From contig NC_092580.1 of NCBI RefSeq assembly GCF_037975245.1, positions 16,256,001 to 16,320,000 on the forward strand: a DNA stretch of 64,000 bases, read 5' to 3'. Below are positions 12,301 to 22,700 of the stretch, piece by piece. The translations under genes were made by a program, and so were the position numbers. Under the pieces are notes generated by a model that saw nothing but the letters and a program-made list of their open reading frames with translations, was not told the DNA's origin and searched no databases. Every line of letters starts with the position of its first letter. Position 1 is the first letter of the stretch. The stretch is from Apostichopus japonicus. Its lineage: Eukaryota > Echinodermata > Holothuroidea > Aspidochirotida > Stichopodidae.

Positions 12301-14689
12301 GCAGAAATTGCTCGTATCAATTGTAATTTGCTAACTCATCAAGGATGTTGCGCTTGCATAAAAGCATATAGAAGCATATAAAGCATATATAAGTATACAC
12401 ACCCACTGTTGTCCATATCTTCGCTCGCAAATATTCCTAGAAATTGTGGGACTACTAAGTTATTTGTGGATAAAATAGAGAGAAATACGTTCTTCTCTTC
12501 ATATAAATGCGTTTTCCTTGGATGTTATCCCATTAAATCAACAGGTGCATGACTGTTACAAGAAGGTGGTGGGATACATGTCATATTCTTCTTTGAAAGC
12601 CCACCTAATATATTATTGCACTTCATTGTCATTGGAAATGTTCATTTCTATGGTCACCTGTGCTTTGAAACTATAGACACAGCTGTACACTCATGCATAT
12701 TCATGATTTAAAACATTCATTTGTTTTTAAATTATTCACCATGTATTCTTACCTTAGTTCTTATGTCCCTCGGATCATTAAAGATGTCACTGTCTTCCAG
12801 CCATTGTTCCGCCATTGCACTTTTGACATTACTGAACGTCTTCCGGGCCGCGTGGCAAAAAGCGTACCTGAGGAACCAAAGCACAACAAAATTATAGTGT
12901 CTTTGCTTTCTGTTCACACCGGTCTGATGAGAGGGGACTCAGGGGGTGTTGTCCCAGGGGTCCGTGTTCATTTAGAGGGAACTGGGAAATAGTAGATAAC
13001 GAACAATATGTCGTTCGTTAGTACAATCCATGATTTCAAAATAGGGAAACGTGACATAAATTGTCCTCGGGAGCCAACGTGCTTCTGTCACTCTTCTGTC
13101 ACTCTTCTGTCACTCTTTTGTCACTCTTCTGGCCTGTGTGAACTTGAACGGAAAGAAATGGATGACGGCAAGAACGGAGACTTGAGGGGAGTTTCTGTCG
13201 ATACGTCCAAGTTATGATCTGTATAGCAACAGACATGTCCACCAAAGTTGGGCAGAGAATGTATTCAGCGGAGAGTGACGATGAACTTGGGAGCCCGGGC
13301 CCAAGGAATAGATGGGGTCCTTAAAACCGACTAAAGCAAGCAATTGCGAGCGCAGCAAGCAACCATTCGATGGGGCAAGGTTTTTCTTATAATGGACCCC
13401 TTACCAGTGAGTATAGCATAGTTCATCTAGGTTTAGCCAATTATTTTCCTCTTCAGCATTAGAATCATTCATACAAGAAGTCCGTCAAGGCATGCGATTT
13501 TTGCCGGAGGAAGTCAACTTACGTTGGTAAACATTAATGAAAACACGCAACGTTTAAACAGATAACATAACTTAGGTTCGTTGTCCCTCAGGACTACGAG
13601 GCCCAGGGGTTTCAACCCCCTCTCAACCCCTGGTTTAACGCCATTGAATATTCATTTACCCCTTCGGGTCGTTGAATAAACTGGCTATGTACCCTCTTTA
13701 GTTCGTTTCAGTAGCATAACTCCTATGGGCTCGGACCGTGCTGAGCCGGGGGCCCCGACCACAAGCCCCCGCCCCCGCTATACTGATGCACAGAAAAAGG
13801 GTACCTCTTTGGATAGGAAGGGCCCGTTTTGTAAAACTCATGCAAGACTGAACAAGAAAATATACATATTTCACGCGATACGGACATCATGATCATGGGC
13901 TCATTGGGTATTAATGTATGTATCGAGCTAGTTGTGTGATTTATTATTATAATGCAAACAAAGTATATAATTTAAAAACCCAATTGCAGCCAATGTTGTA
14001 CTGAGTACAACATCGGGACATATGGTTTTTGAAAAAATTCTAAAACGATAACCCAACACCCCACAGACTTCATTTGAGAGAAAAAAAAGCAGGGCTTTCA
14101 TATAAATATAATAATAAAAGGTAAGAATAAAGATGCTTTCGGTGTATCTGTATAGTAAGAAAGCAGTTCGCTAGTTATGTATGATTGCATACAGACCCAT
14201 AATGCATTAGGCTTCTGAAATTATTGAAAGTCAAACTCATAAGACATGAGATCTCGAAATAACCGATGTGTAAATGCAACTTGAAACGCCTGAGAAGTGT
14301 CTTTTCCGACGATCTATGAGTACTTTTTGGCACAAAAAATCGTGGTACGTTCCGTGCCAATCGATGGTGGCGCTCCGCTTAGATAGTATCAAGTAGTGTG
14401 TTTTACCTACAAGACATACTGATCCCCAGCCCCCCCCCCTTCTGATCATTTCTGCCGACGCCCTTGTTTGGACCTCCTGATAGGGGTCCCCTTTGGGCCA
14501 GGAGCCCCAGGCTCATCGACACGCCACTGGTTCGCTTAGACCCATTTCAACGCTTAGAATGTTTTAAACGCCAGGAAAAAAAGTATGTGTAAACAAAAAA
14601 AGAAGCGAAATTTCTACTTACGAAAAGTACGTTAGACAGAACACAAGGATGCGATTTACCCTCCAACTGGTACACAAAGAGACCGCCAT
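308..14689 (-). CDS. SLC37A3: SLC37A3-like sugar-phosphate-exchanger family protein, 13 exons, 3' end off the left edge
   Basis: Multi-pass membrane transporter of the major facilitator superfamily. In vertebrates SLC37A3 sits in lysosomal/ER membranes with ATRAID and releases bisphosphonates; its natural substrate is unsettled. Exons in transcription order: 14689-14622, 12867-12753, 10975-10833, 9920-9869, 7950-7805, 6656-6560, 6223-6139, 5482-5411, 3857-3796, 3123-2982, 1619-1518, 825-787, 462-308. All junctions are GT-AG and phases agree, giving 426 codons of roughly 490 expected; the rest should lie left of position 1. Family landmarks: ARKTFSNVK near residue 33, FLDTVFLVSYAIGLY near 87, an ILNGFFQGTTWP-like segment with AIMGNW near 160, GLWSSSASIGNIIGA near 185, an acidic cytosolic loop (five Glu) near 241, FWLPFYL near 295, and VTGIVDGTGTIGAAIGQ at the end. 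The match is closer to SLC37A3 than to A1/A2 (from memory). ATG at 14689 gives the expected short N terminus. Exons of 39 and 52 bp are very small. The acceptor of exon 8 (ending TGAAG) has a poor pyrimidine tract. Confidence 0.9.
426..564 (-). repeat. Tandem duplication of a splice acceptor plus exon start
   Basis: Two adjacent copies (426-500 and 501-564) of one segment hold the first ~36 bp of the last visible SLC37A3-like exon, its AG acceptor, a (TA)n run and a short A-rich tail. The gene-proximal copy (acceptor at 463-464, exon from 462) is in frame. The other copy (acceptor at 537-538) lacks one G, so it reads into TGA. The (TA)n runs differ in length between the copies. Confidence 0.85.
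3712..3784. repeat. CA/TA microsatellite
   Basis: Alternating purine-pyrimidine run: TATATACACACACATATACGCACATA followed by a long TA run. It lies in the intron just after the 62-bp SLC37A3-like exon 9 (3857-3796) in transcription order. No coding signal; ORFs crossing it are artefacts of the repeat. Confidence 0.8.
6285..6500. repeat. Degenerate tandem repeat of about 20-40 bp units
   Basis: Repeated variants of AAATCGACATATACCGATTT and TTTAAATTGACTTC fill this intronic stretch of the SLC37A3-like gene, between exons 6 and 7. Units are diverged and partly inverted (TCGA/TTTAAA core). It stops about 60 bp short of the 6560-6656 exon. Confidence 0.65.
8470..8575. repeat. Imperfect ACATGTA-type microsatellite
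   Basis: About 105 bp of variants of ACATGTAATGTACATGTA, strongly self-complementary, in the large intron between SLC37A3-like exons 4 and 5. No other signal is visible around it. Confidence 0.7.
11020..11512. repeat. 49-bp minisatellite, about ten units
   Basis: Period 49-50 bp. Each unit reads GGGGCCACTAGCCTCAATGT, then a TCCCCAACTAATCAGCCCAGAGCGTTAC-type tail. Copies differ at a few sites (TATCC/TGTCC, GCATTAC/GCGTTAC, one-base G insertions). On the gene's minus strand the array lies upstream of and close to the acceptor of SLC37A3-like exon 3 (exon starts at 10975), leaving about 45 bp for branch point and pyrimidine tract. Confidence 0.9.
13085..13130. repeat. 11-bp tandem repeat CTGTCACTCTT, four units
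   Basis: Four consecutive copies, the last with one substitution. It lies in intron 1 of the SLC37A3-like gene. Simple sequence with no further feature seen. Confidence 0.8.
14278..14390 (+). repeat. Interspersed repeat core, copy 1
   Basis: First of five plus-oriented copies of a ~110-bp conserved block whose most constant part is GCCAATCGATGGTGGCGCTC followed by CGCTTAGATAGT. This copy lies in intron 1 of the SLC37A3-like gene and is the most diverged in its 5' half. A poly-C run and a TIR-like end ('CACGCCACTGG') follow near 14425-14530, so it may be the inside of a decayed DNA-transposon derivative. No target duplication could be assigned. Confidence 0.6.
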
Positions 14690-15730
14690 AGTCTATCTAC
14701 CATTCGTCGTAAGTAGTTATTGCACATCGATGATAGTTAGGTAGCTATAAATCCTGCTCGCGAAGCTCCAGTCTAGTCCATGTAGTAAAATGTACAGCTT
14801 TTATGATCAATTTTCGTTGCAACATTGCTCTCTCTGTAAAATCATTCTTTGAAAAGCCTGAGTCACTATCAAAAAAATAAGCCTTGATTTGGTTACACCT
14901 TTTCTATTACAATAACATCTAGTTTTAGGTGATAGGTGCACATCGATTTTCACCACTTTTGCTCAACGCATTCACACACTGCGTCGCCAACTTGCCGTTT
15001 GCTATAGGATTCAACCTTTGACCAGCAGCGATGTGTAAGCTGCCATAACCGTTTAACGTTAACACATAAAATACGGGCTACAGTATTACTGGTATATAAA
15101 TACCAAAGGTCTTCTCAAATGAAATGTAAATAGTTCGAGTGTGTTGGCAGTAATAAAATATTTTAAAGAATTATCCACCTACGCGTTAACATATGAACAT
15201 GAAGATAAGAATATGAATTTAGGTTATTTTACTCTCAGTTAGAACGAGTTGCATTGTTCAGTTATATCACTGACAAACTTAAACAATACCTTAATTTGCG
15301 CGTGGCTTTTCCCTCCCTAAAGGATAATGTAAAATTATCAAATTTAGGCATTGAATCTTTTTTTCATGTTTTGGTATATTGACATCCCACCGCATTATTT
15401 CTTTTGTTCTATTTTCTGTACCGAACCGCCTGGTAGAGGAAGGGTACGTATGGCATCCACATCTCGGGAGTTTCTCTTGTGTACGTGCGTGCGTGGGTGC
15501 GAGTGTGCACAAGCGTGGTGGTGGTGGAAGGGGGGGGGGGTATACTGACCTATTTCTGACTTGTTAGTTGGTTAGCTACTTAAGTGGCTACTGTTTGACT
15601 GGCTTTAGCATTAACGAAGCAAATATTAGGTACAAGTATAATAAAATATTAACACAACTTGTATAAACAAATTGTATATCTGTCAGCAGTCACCTAGAGA
15701 CCATCAGCACACAAAGAAGGGAAACTGACG

Positions 15731-15959
15731 GCTCGACACGCTATTAGGTAGCATGCTCGACATGCTATTAGGTAGCATGCTCGACATGCTATTAGGTAGC
15801 ATGCTCGACATGCTATAAGGTAGCAAGCTCGACATGCTATTAGGTAGCATGCTCGACATGCTATTAGGTAGCATGCTCGACATGCTATTAGGTAGCATGC
15901 TCGACATGCTATTAGGTAGCATGCTCGACATGATGATTAGGTAGCAAGCTTGACATGCT
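15731..15959. repeat. 24-bp tandem repeat, about 9.5 units
   Basis: Units read GCTCGACATGCTATTAGGTA + GCAT with few substitutions. The junction GCATGC is palindromic and the unit is partly self-complementary. A long ORF on the minus strand (Met-Ser-Ser-Met-Leu-Pro-Asn-Ser repeats) is only the translation of this array. Confidence 0.9.
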
Positions 15960-16678
15960 TTTCCACGTAAGGCCCAAGAAAGGCCTAACATCCACCACCT
16001 TTTCTCATAATTTTCGCATCACATGTTGTAAGTTCAATCATGGCAGGCTTTCAACATCTAGGCTTAGCATCTGCGGGAAGGGGTTGATCTGGGGGTTAAC
16101 AGGCGCGTATCCGGGGGGGGGCGTTGGGGCGCGCGCCCCCCGGGTAAGAAAAAAGGGAGAAAAAAGGAGAAGAAAAAAGGGAAAAAAGAGGGGGGGGGGA
16201 AAGAGGAGGAGAGGAAGGAAGGGAAAAGAAAAAGAAGAAAGAGAGAAACAGGAGAAAAGGAGGGAGTAAAAGAAAAACGCCAAGACACCGGGAAGAGAAC
16301 GAGGAACAGTGACATCATTATAGCGCTGATCCCTATTATATACACAGGGTAGCCAGTGACGGATCGAGGATTTCGGAAGGGGCGTGTACCTCTCCCTACC
16401 CCTTACACCGACAACTCCATATTTGACGTTACCATTTTTCCTCTCTCACTAATGTATCTATATATATACTATATATGGTCTATCATAACGCGTTTGTGTG
16501 TGTATGGACGCCTTAAACAATGGTACAATTGTGCTATGAAACCAACTGTGGCTGGTCTCAAACTCGACCGAATCGTCGGGGAACATGGCGCATTTCGGGA
16601 AGGGGGCGACCACCCCCCCCCCCCCCTGAGCATATTTTTTATGATATCGCTAGTAATTTCAAAATAGAAAATGCTTAG

Positions 16679-16795
16679 ATACAACTAACAAGGCCTGGGA
16701 AGTGTCATTTACAGCGATCTGGGAGGCATTTTCGGGCAAAAATTTTTCGTACGCTTCGCGCCAACTCATGGTGGCGCTACGCTTAGATAGTTTGC
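16679..16795 (+). repeat. Interspersed repeat core, copy 2
   Basis: Same family as 14278-14390. Here the conserved part reads GCGCCAACTCATGGTGGCGC then TACGCTTAGATAGT. It is preceded by AAGGCCTGGGAAGTGTCATT and, further left, a poly-C run and TGAGCATAT. It is nearly identical to the copy at 40408-40521, whose borders are defined. Confidence 0.7.
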
Positions 16796-16941
16796 CTACA
16801 GACTTCGCCCCTCCCTTGGCAAATTCCTCCTAGGCGCCTGTTCGAATTTGTAAAGCAAACAGCAGGTATCAAATCATATCATTGAGCATGAAAATTGCGT
16901 TCCAGGATGAACAGCTTCAAAACTGTCTGTGTGTGTATAGT

Positions 16942-17419
16942 CAAAGGCGAAGGAGCCCAATTTGATTTGGAGGGCTGTAACGACTTGCCCGAAAAATATA
17001 TCCAACATTTTTTCGCGCGCTCCGCACGCGTTCAACATGTTAATGTCAATATCATATAAGCAAGCATCGGTTGTTTCATCGCATGCCATCGTGTAACGTA
17101 CGGTCCGTGAAAGTTGTGCAGTACACCGCGGGATGCCCATCTTAACAACGAAATGTCTTATTTAGATAGAGAAAAGCATGGAGGTCCAATTATGTCAAAA
17201 CTCTCTTTTACATTAGTAATGGCTAATTAGTCGGCCAAGCTTAGAACTTTATTTTAATTACCAAGGAGATGATTTTTAATTAATTTCCTTTAGATGTAGC
17301 TATGCAATTTATTTTTCTTTCAGTAGTTGCCCGAAAAATTATCAGCATATTGCCCGAATTTTTAGGAAAACATATTGGGGGGGGGGGGGGGTTGCAGCCC
17401 CTCGCCCCCTACGCCTATG
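16942..17419 (-). mobile_element. Short non-autonomous hAT-like element, same family as 27844-29668
   Basis: A 478-bp element with end repeats: CAAAGGCGAAGGAG on the left and CCCCTACGCCTATG on the right, an imperfect inverted pair. Its ends match those of 27844-29668 in reverse orientation (GGGCTGTAACGACTTGCCCG on one side; the CGGGCAATATGCTGA-type text, here inverted, and poly-G on the other). It is flanked by an 8-bp duplication with one mismatch, TGTATAGT / TGTGTAGT, as expected of hAT insertions. No transposase. Confidence 0.75.
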
Positions 17420-17924
17420 TGTGTAGTGTTCGGTTCGGAAATATCTGGTATTTGTTTCATTTCCGAACCGAAGTTTTATAATAGAAGTTATAAGAGGTTT
17501 TAATATTTGTACACCAATAAATTAACTGTGTCTGAATTTTCGAAAATTTCCTGACCAACATTCTTCATCATACTTCCCTCTACTCGTGCAATTTTGGCCG
17601 GTCTGTTAGGGGTTCAAGGAGGTTTTTCTATATTGGTTGTCCATAGATGATTTTTTTGCAACATTATGGGTATGTTTTGAAGTGAGTTTATTCACGAGAA
17701 ACGTGAATTTCAAATTCTGAACAAATAATGGGCTTAAAACCTTCAAAAGTGGGGCTGTCGGGTATTGTGGGCCGCGACGTAGAATCACCTACAAAAGCAA
17801 TGATCCACTGGACATGCAATGATGTCGAACATGATGTGTGACTGGTGAAAATCTTCAAAAAGGTTATGGATGGAAAAAAAAAACCAATGGGAAATACTTG
17901 GTTCTCAGGCAAAAAGTGTAAATC

Positions 17925-18042
17925 TGGTTGGTCATTTTCAAGCCCAAAAAGTACCATTTCCGGTGATCTGGGGGGTATCAAAACCTGAAATTTTCTTGTA
18001 CGCTGCGCGCCAACCGATGGTGGTGCTCCGCTTAGATAGTAA
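17925..18042 (+). repeat. Interspersed repeat core, copy 3
   Basis: Member of the 14278-14390 family, with GCGCCAACCGATGGTGGTGC and CGCTTAGATAGT. It is followed by a CCCCCCGGGTTAG run and a TIR-like end GGATACGCCCTTG at 18070-18082. A possible partner end, CAGGCGCGTATCC, is at 16101, but the flanks do not match as a target duplication. Confidence 0.6.
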
Positions 18043-18995
18043 TTCGCGCCCCCCGGGTTAGAAAATCCTGGATACGCCCTTGGTTATGTGGGAAGAGGCA
18101 GAACGGGTTCTAGTTTCACTATATGAAAAGACGTAAATGGGAACCAGTGACATAGTACTCCCAGTTGCCAGACATGGCTATTAACAAACCTTGACCTAGC
18201 TTGATCGATTTTTTTTTTTTTTTTTTTTGGCAAATACAAAATTTCACATCGTCATCTTGATGTCAATTTCAATATTAGCTGCTATTTAACATGCTCTATC
18301 AGTTGCCAATGTCAACTAAGCAGTTAGCCCAAATTTCAATATGCATTTAAGGCTGAACAATTTTGTTAAACAATTGGCACTGTAGATCTAGGTTATTAGT
18401 GTTTACATATTTTTGGGGAGAAACAAAGAAAACCACAACAACAACAAAAGTGAAAGTAAACAACCAAATCTCGGGTGAAAAAATACAATCTATTATAACA
18501 ACCATGTAACATTGTTTATTGCTATTTTAAGTGGCTTGTTCCATTAGTTAGCTCAATCCCATGCAGAAAACAGCCCATTTCATCCTCAGTTTATAGTCCT
18601 AGTGTTAAACGTTATCTGTAAATTAATCCTCTTGGCATGTTTATTCCCCAATCTCCCTACCTCTCCCCCTCCCAACCCACTCCCCCGCTGCACAGCAATA
18701 CTTTTGTAGCACTGAAATGCTATGTCTCCCATAATGAAAATGCCTCAGCAAAAAAAAAAATTACAAGTGCAATAATTTGCTTAATAAATACCAGTATCAG
18801 TGACCATTCTTTGACTCCCTAGCATATTTGGAGACAATATCGACTACCCTCTTCCCTCTATCCTATATATAACTCTATCTCTTAATGCTTAATTACTCGT
18901 ACTAATACCTAATACCTCTCCACAAACCTTTTATGTTTGATAAGTGAAAAAGTCATAACACATGTGGAATATATTGATTCTGAAGTTTTACTTAA

Positions 18996-19351
18996 AGGCA
19001 TTGAAGACTCGCCCCAAACCGTGTGCCGCCTCTGAAAAAGTTAACTTTCCGTTGCTTGCAAGTGAATTTTGTTTCTTTTCGCTACAAACTGCACACAGTA
19101 ATGAAACGTGACACCTTGTTATCTTTTATCTGGACCTGAGATGTCCATCACCGCTATGTACACTGTGTTGTGGGTATTGACCGTAGCTGCATGTATTGAA
19201 TGAACACTAGTGTCTAATTATCAACGGTAGCAAGCTGTGTGTGTATTTTCTGGGATCGATGGTGGTGTCTGACACTTCTGTTACACCTCATTCGAAACTA
19301 GGTCAGACTACCGGCATCAAACATTTCCTTGTGCACGAGTCTTCAATGCCT
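18996..19351. mobile_element. TTAA-flanked MITE, uninterrupted copy
   Basis: A 356-bp element with 16-bp inverted ends AGGCATTGAAGACTCG / CGAGTCTTCAATGCCT, and TTAA directly to the left (a TTAA also lies a few bases beyond the right end). The TTAA preference suggests a piggyBac- or Kolobok-type parent; this is inference. It is the empty-site counterpart of the copy at 27620-29831: its interior runs through ACACTAGTGTCTAATTATC where the other copy is split by a larger insertion. Confidence 0.85.
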
Positions 19352-19455
19352 ATAATGTTTAAGTTACAGAATGCAACATATAGACAGTGACATCACAGTA
19401 TTGGGCTGGTCTTCAGAGTCTTGTTCACTAAGTTAATACATAGGTGATGTAGTGC

Positions 19456-19461
19456 TTTATT
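19456..19461 (-). terminator. Candidate polyadenylation signal of the FAM185A-like gene
   Basis: TTTATT on the plus strand is AATAAA on the gene strand, about 315 bases past the stop codon at 19777. It lies beyond the MITE at 18996-19351 on the gene side, so the 3' untranslated region would not need to include that element. Confidence 0.4.
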
Positions 19462-19776
19462 GTAAACACAGAAAATTATCAGCTACGGTATATATAATTC
19501 TTTATACTAGATGAAATACTAAGGTTCTGGATCCAAACTCTGGTGTACATTTCCACACATGCCAAACAATATTGCTAAACTTTCAACTGTAATGCCTTTT
19601 TCTTTACTACATTAAATACATGATTTGCTAGGGTCCCCCCCCCCCCCAACCAACTGTGGTTGATTTTGAAATCTGGGAGCAGTGATGGATGCCGGCTTAT
19701 AGTCATGTCACAAATTGTTCCGTCACAGATAGTGATTTCCTGATCCTAATCGTTCATTATTTTCCATTAGGCAGGA

Positions 19777-22700
19777 TCAACTTCCCAACTTCAAGGAGTC
19801 AAACCAGGATTGAACAGAAACTAAAATACTGCCCTCTTTCGAACACACTGACACAGGGGACTGTCCTTCATTGAACGCTCCTGAAGAAAGTAGTCAGTAA
19901 GAAAGTAAAAATAAAATAGAAAGTTAGAAAAAAGGATCAAAATTCAAAGAAATAGTTTAAATCAAAAGCAAAAACAAATAATTGTGTTAAAGCAGAGATG
20001 TGTTGGCAATGTTACTGCTTTTGCCATCAAAAATACAACTGAACACAAAATGATGATTCATTCATTCTTTCATTCATTTATTTGTTTCTTCACAATATAA
20101 ATACAGAGAAGTATATTGCTACTGGTTCTACCATTACAACACAATAGACTAAACATTGGTATTCTAAGAGAGATGTCAATCGTTTGGCTTTATTCTTTAT
20201 TCGTACTTCACTGAGGACAGCCTCACTCAGTGTAATGTATGCTATACCTTTACATGTTAAAGCAGCGATATGAGTTGGCAATGCTACATCTTTTTCCATC
20301 CAAATACAACTGAAGCACATGTTAAAAGTTTCAGATTAATGGAATAGTGTCACAACAGACAACGGAACATCTCAGGAGAGTGTTTTATATTCTCAAAAGT
20401 GACATCTTAACTGGATTAGGTGGAGGAATTGTGAGTATGTCATAGACAGGTCACAAAGCTCATTTGCAGCATGGGGCTTGGCCACCAAATCTAATTTGGA
20501 AATACTCCTTACTTGCATTAATACTAAGAAGAATGTTCAGAATTTTTCTTTTCTTTTCAAATGGTGTTTTATCAAATTATTACAGCTAAGATTTACACCA
20601 TTTACAGAAACTAATATGAGATGGAATGTACTTTTGGTTGCAAATTTGGGCCAACGTGATCAGGACTTTGATTTTGAATGACAAATGAAAAGGTTGTGCT
20701 GCCACAGTAGGCTACTCTATGTTTTTATGTGCAGTGTAATTATGAACAAGATATTGTTAGGTCTTTCCTAAATTTTCCTACGTACTAGCACTTTGATTAG
20801 GAATGACGAGTGAAAAAGTTGTGCTGATACAACTCTTTCTAGGTGTATATAAATTCTCATTAGAAAACAATTACTGATTGAAGAAGCTAGAACTTGTATA
20901 AATCTAGCAGTTTCTGACAAACTGACCTTTCATTTTCTTAAGATTGTCAACCTCCTCCACCTGCAAACTCATTTCTGCTGGAAAACTGATATTCGTTGCT
21001 GTTAGATTAAGATGACATTTGACATCCAATGGAAGGCTCACAGAAACATCACCTAGGAATATGAGAGTAAATGATGTGTGAGGGTAGTACATTAATCAAT
21101 GTAGGAACTGCCACTACCTCTTCACTCTCTCCCCTCCCCCTCTCCTTCTTAGATTTACAACTGGAAGTTCCTAACAGAAATCAATCCGAAAAGAGCTGGA
21201 TCTTGATTTTAATTATTACCCACAGACACTCTCTACAAAGAAGCATATTAAACATCCACATTGTTACAACTAATACCTGAATAATGTGGAATATTTTCCA
21301 AAAATGTTTAATAGAATTAACTTTAATCAATCAACTATTGACAAAGGTACTGCTGTACATCCAAGTTGCACTCTCTATATTGGCAAGTCCAAGATATAGC
21401 CAACATGACTTGAATAACAAATGACTAATTTAGCACTAATTTGAATGACTACATAAAGTATGTTACATTATTTTCTTCCCCAAACATGTTGCTCTCTGTT
21501 ATACCCAGACACCTACCTTTTTCTGTCGTGATAGATACAGAGGCAGGTCTGACTAGATAGGCTTGAACTGATCCCGAATGGCTTACATTGACTTCCAAAG
21601 ATCCATCCATACTACCTATGGATGAGTAAACATTACAATCAACCTTGAATCATTACAAAAAATCATCATAAATCATCAAACCATCAAAAATCATCATCAA
21701 ATATCATTATAATCAACCCTGAAGCCTTTACAGTAGCTAAAGTCATATGAAACCCTATTCTTGTAAATATCACAGCTTATATCAAGCCTTTTCCTGTCTT
21801 TTCTTTTCTTTGCAACAAATGTGCAAAAAAAGTAACTTTTATTCTCTTTCCTACTCCGCTACAGTGAATTATAGTTCTCATCTAACGGACGAGTGTTCCG
21901 CCTGCACCAGAATGATTTCTCATTCACTTAGGGTAGTGAAAGCACCCTGAGAACATCATTGCAGTGCAGCCATGGTGTACAAAGTTGTTTTGCAATCATC
22001 CAAAGAACAAAAAGAAACCTCATTTCATAATTCAAAAAAGAGAAATATCTAATAAATGGAAGCCATATTTATATCTCAGAAAAATACAGAAATGTTATAT
22101 ACGTTATATGTCTTTGTGATACGAAAGACAAAGGTATGATATAGGCAATCATGGTTAGCATATAAATACCAATATAGTCTGGCAATACACGTGGCTTGTT
22201 CCCATTGGTTAACTGTGATTAAATCCAGAATATATAATTTGGTTAAAACAAATGCTCACATTGGAACTTCTAGAAAACAAACAAGTGGCCTATTTCCTTC
22301 TTTGGTGTTCAGTTCAAGTTTTCCCCATTTAACAACATTGTGTGGAATATTTTTTCATTAACAGCGAAAACAGCAAATTAAGTGAAATAATTATAAATAT
22401 TGCACTCTATACAATACAGAAAATAATGTACATAATCCACTCACCAATAGCAACATTACCGGCTGTCGACAGAGAACATTCCCCTGTCACATTACCAAGA
22501 TTAAGCTTGCCTGTTTGTGACAAAACACTCAAAGTGTTTCCGTAAATATCTTTGCATAGCACATTACCGTCTTCAGTCTGAATGTCAAATCTCTGTCCTT
22601 GAAGTCTATCAGCTGTGAAACCCTTCCGAGGATAAACAAAAACACTCTTTATTGACTTTAATTGCCAGGGGACATTCGCATTAGAGGGGTCTTCTGCAGG

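Larger units (their letters stand above)
14690..19776. other. Spacer between the SLC37A3-like and FAM185A-like genes
   Basis: No coding exon recognised. Because both flanking genes are on the minus strand, this stretch holds the promoter of the SLC37A3-like gene at its left end and the 3' untranslated region of the FAM185A-like gene at its right end. The middle (15.5-18.1 kb) is packed with poly-G/C runs, a 24-bp tandem repeat, an AG-rich run at 16145-16270 and mobile-element copies listed separately. ORFs here follow low-complexity sequence. I see nothing assignable at 14690-15720 or 18100-18990. Confidence 0.6.

Noticed and set aside
15704-15991. Repetitive ORF of Met-Ser-Ser-Met-Leu-Pro-Asn-Ser units
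   Set aside because: It is the translation of a 24-bp tandem repeat, with no splice context or family match.
16038-16345. Overlapping ORFs rich in Lys/Arg/Glu or Phe/Pro/Ser
   Set aside because: They come from an AG-rich low-complexity run next to poly-G. Several frames are open at once, as expected of such sequence.
16101-18082. Possible 2 kb element bounded by CAGGCGCGTATCC and GGATACGCCCTTG
   Set aside because: The end motifs are complementary, but the flanks GGGGTTAA and GTTATGTG do not form a duplication and G-runs make chance pairing likely. Only the inner 478-bp element is well supported.
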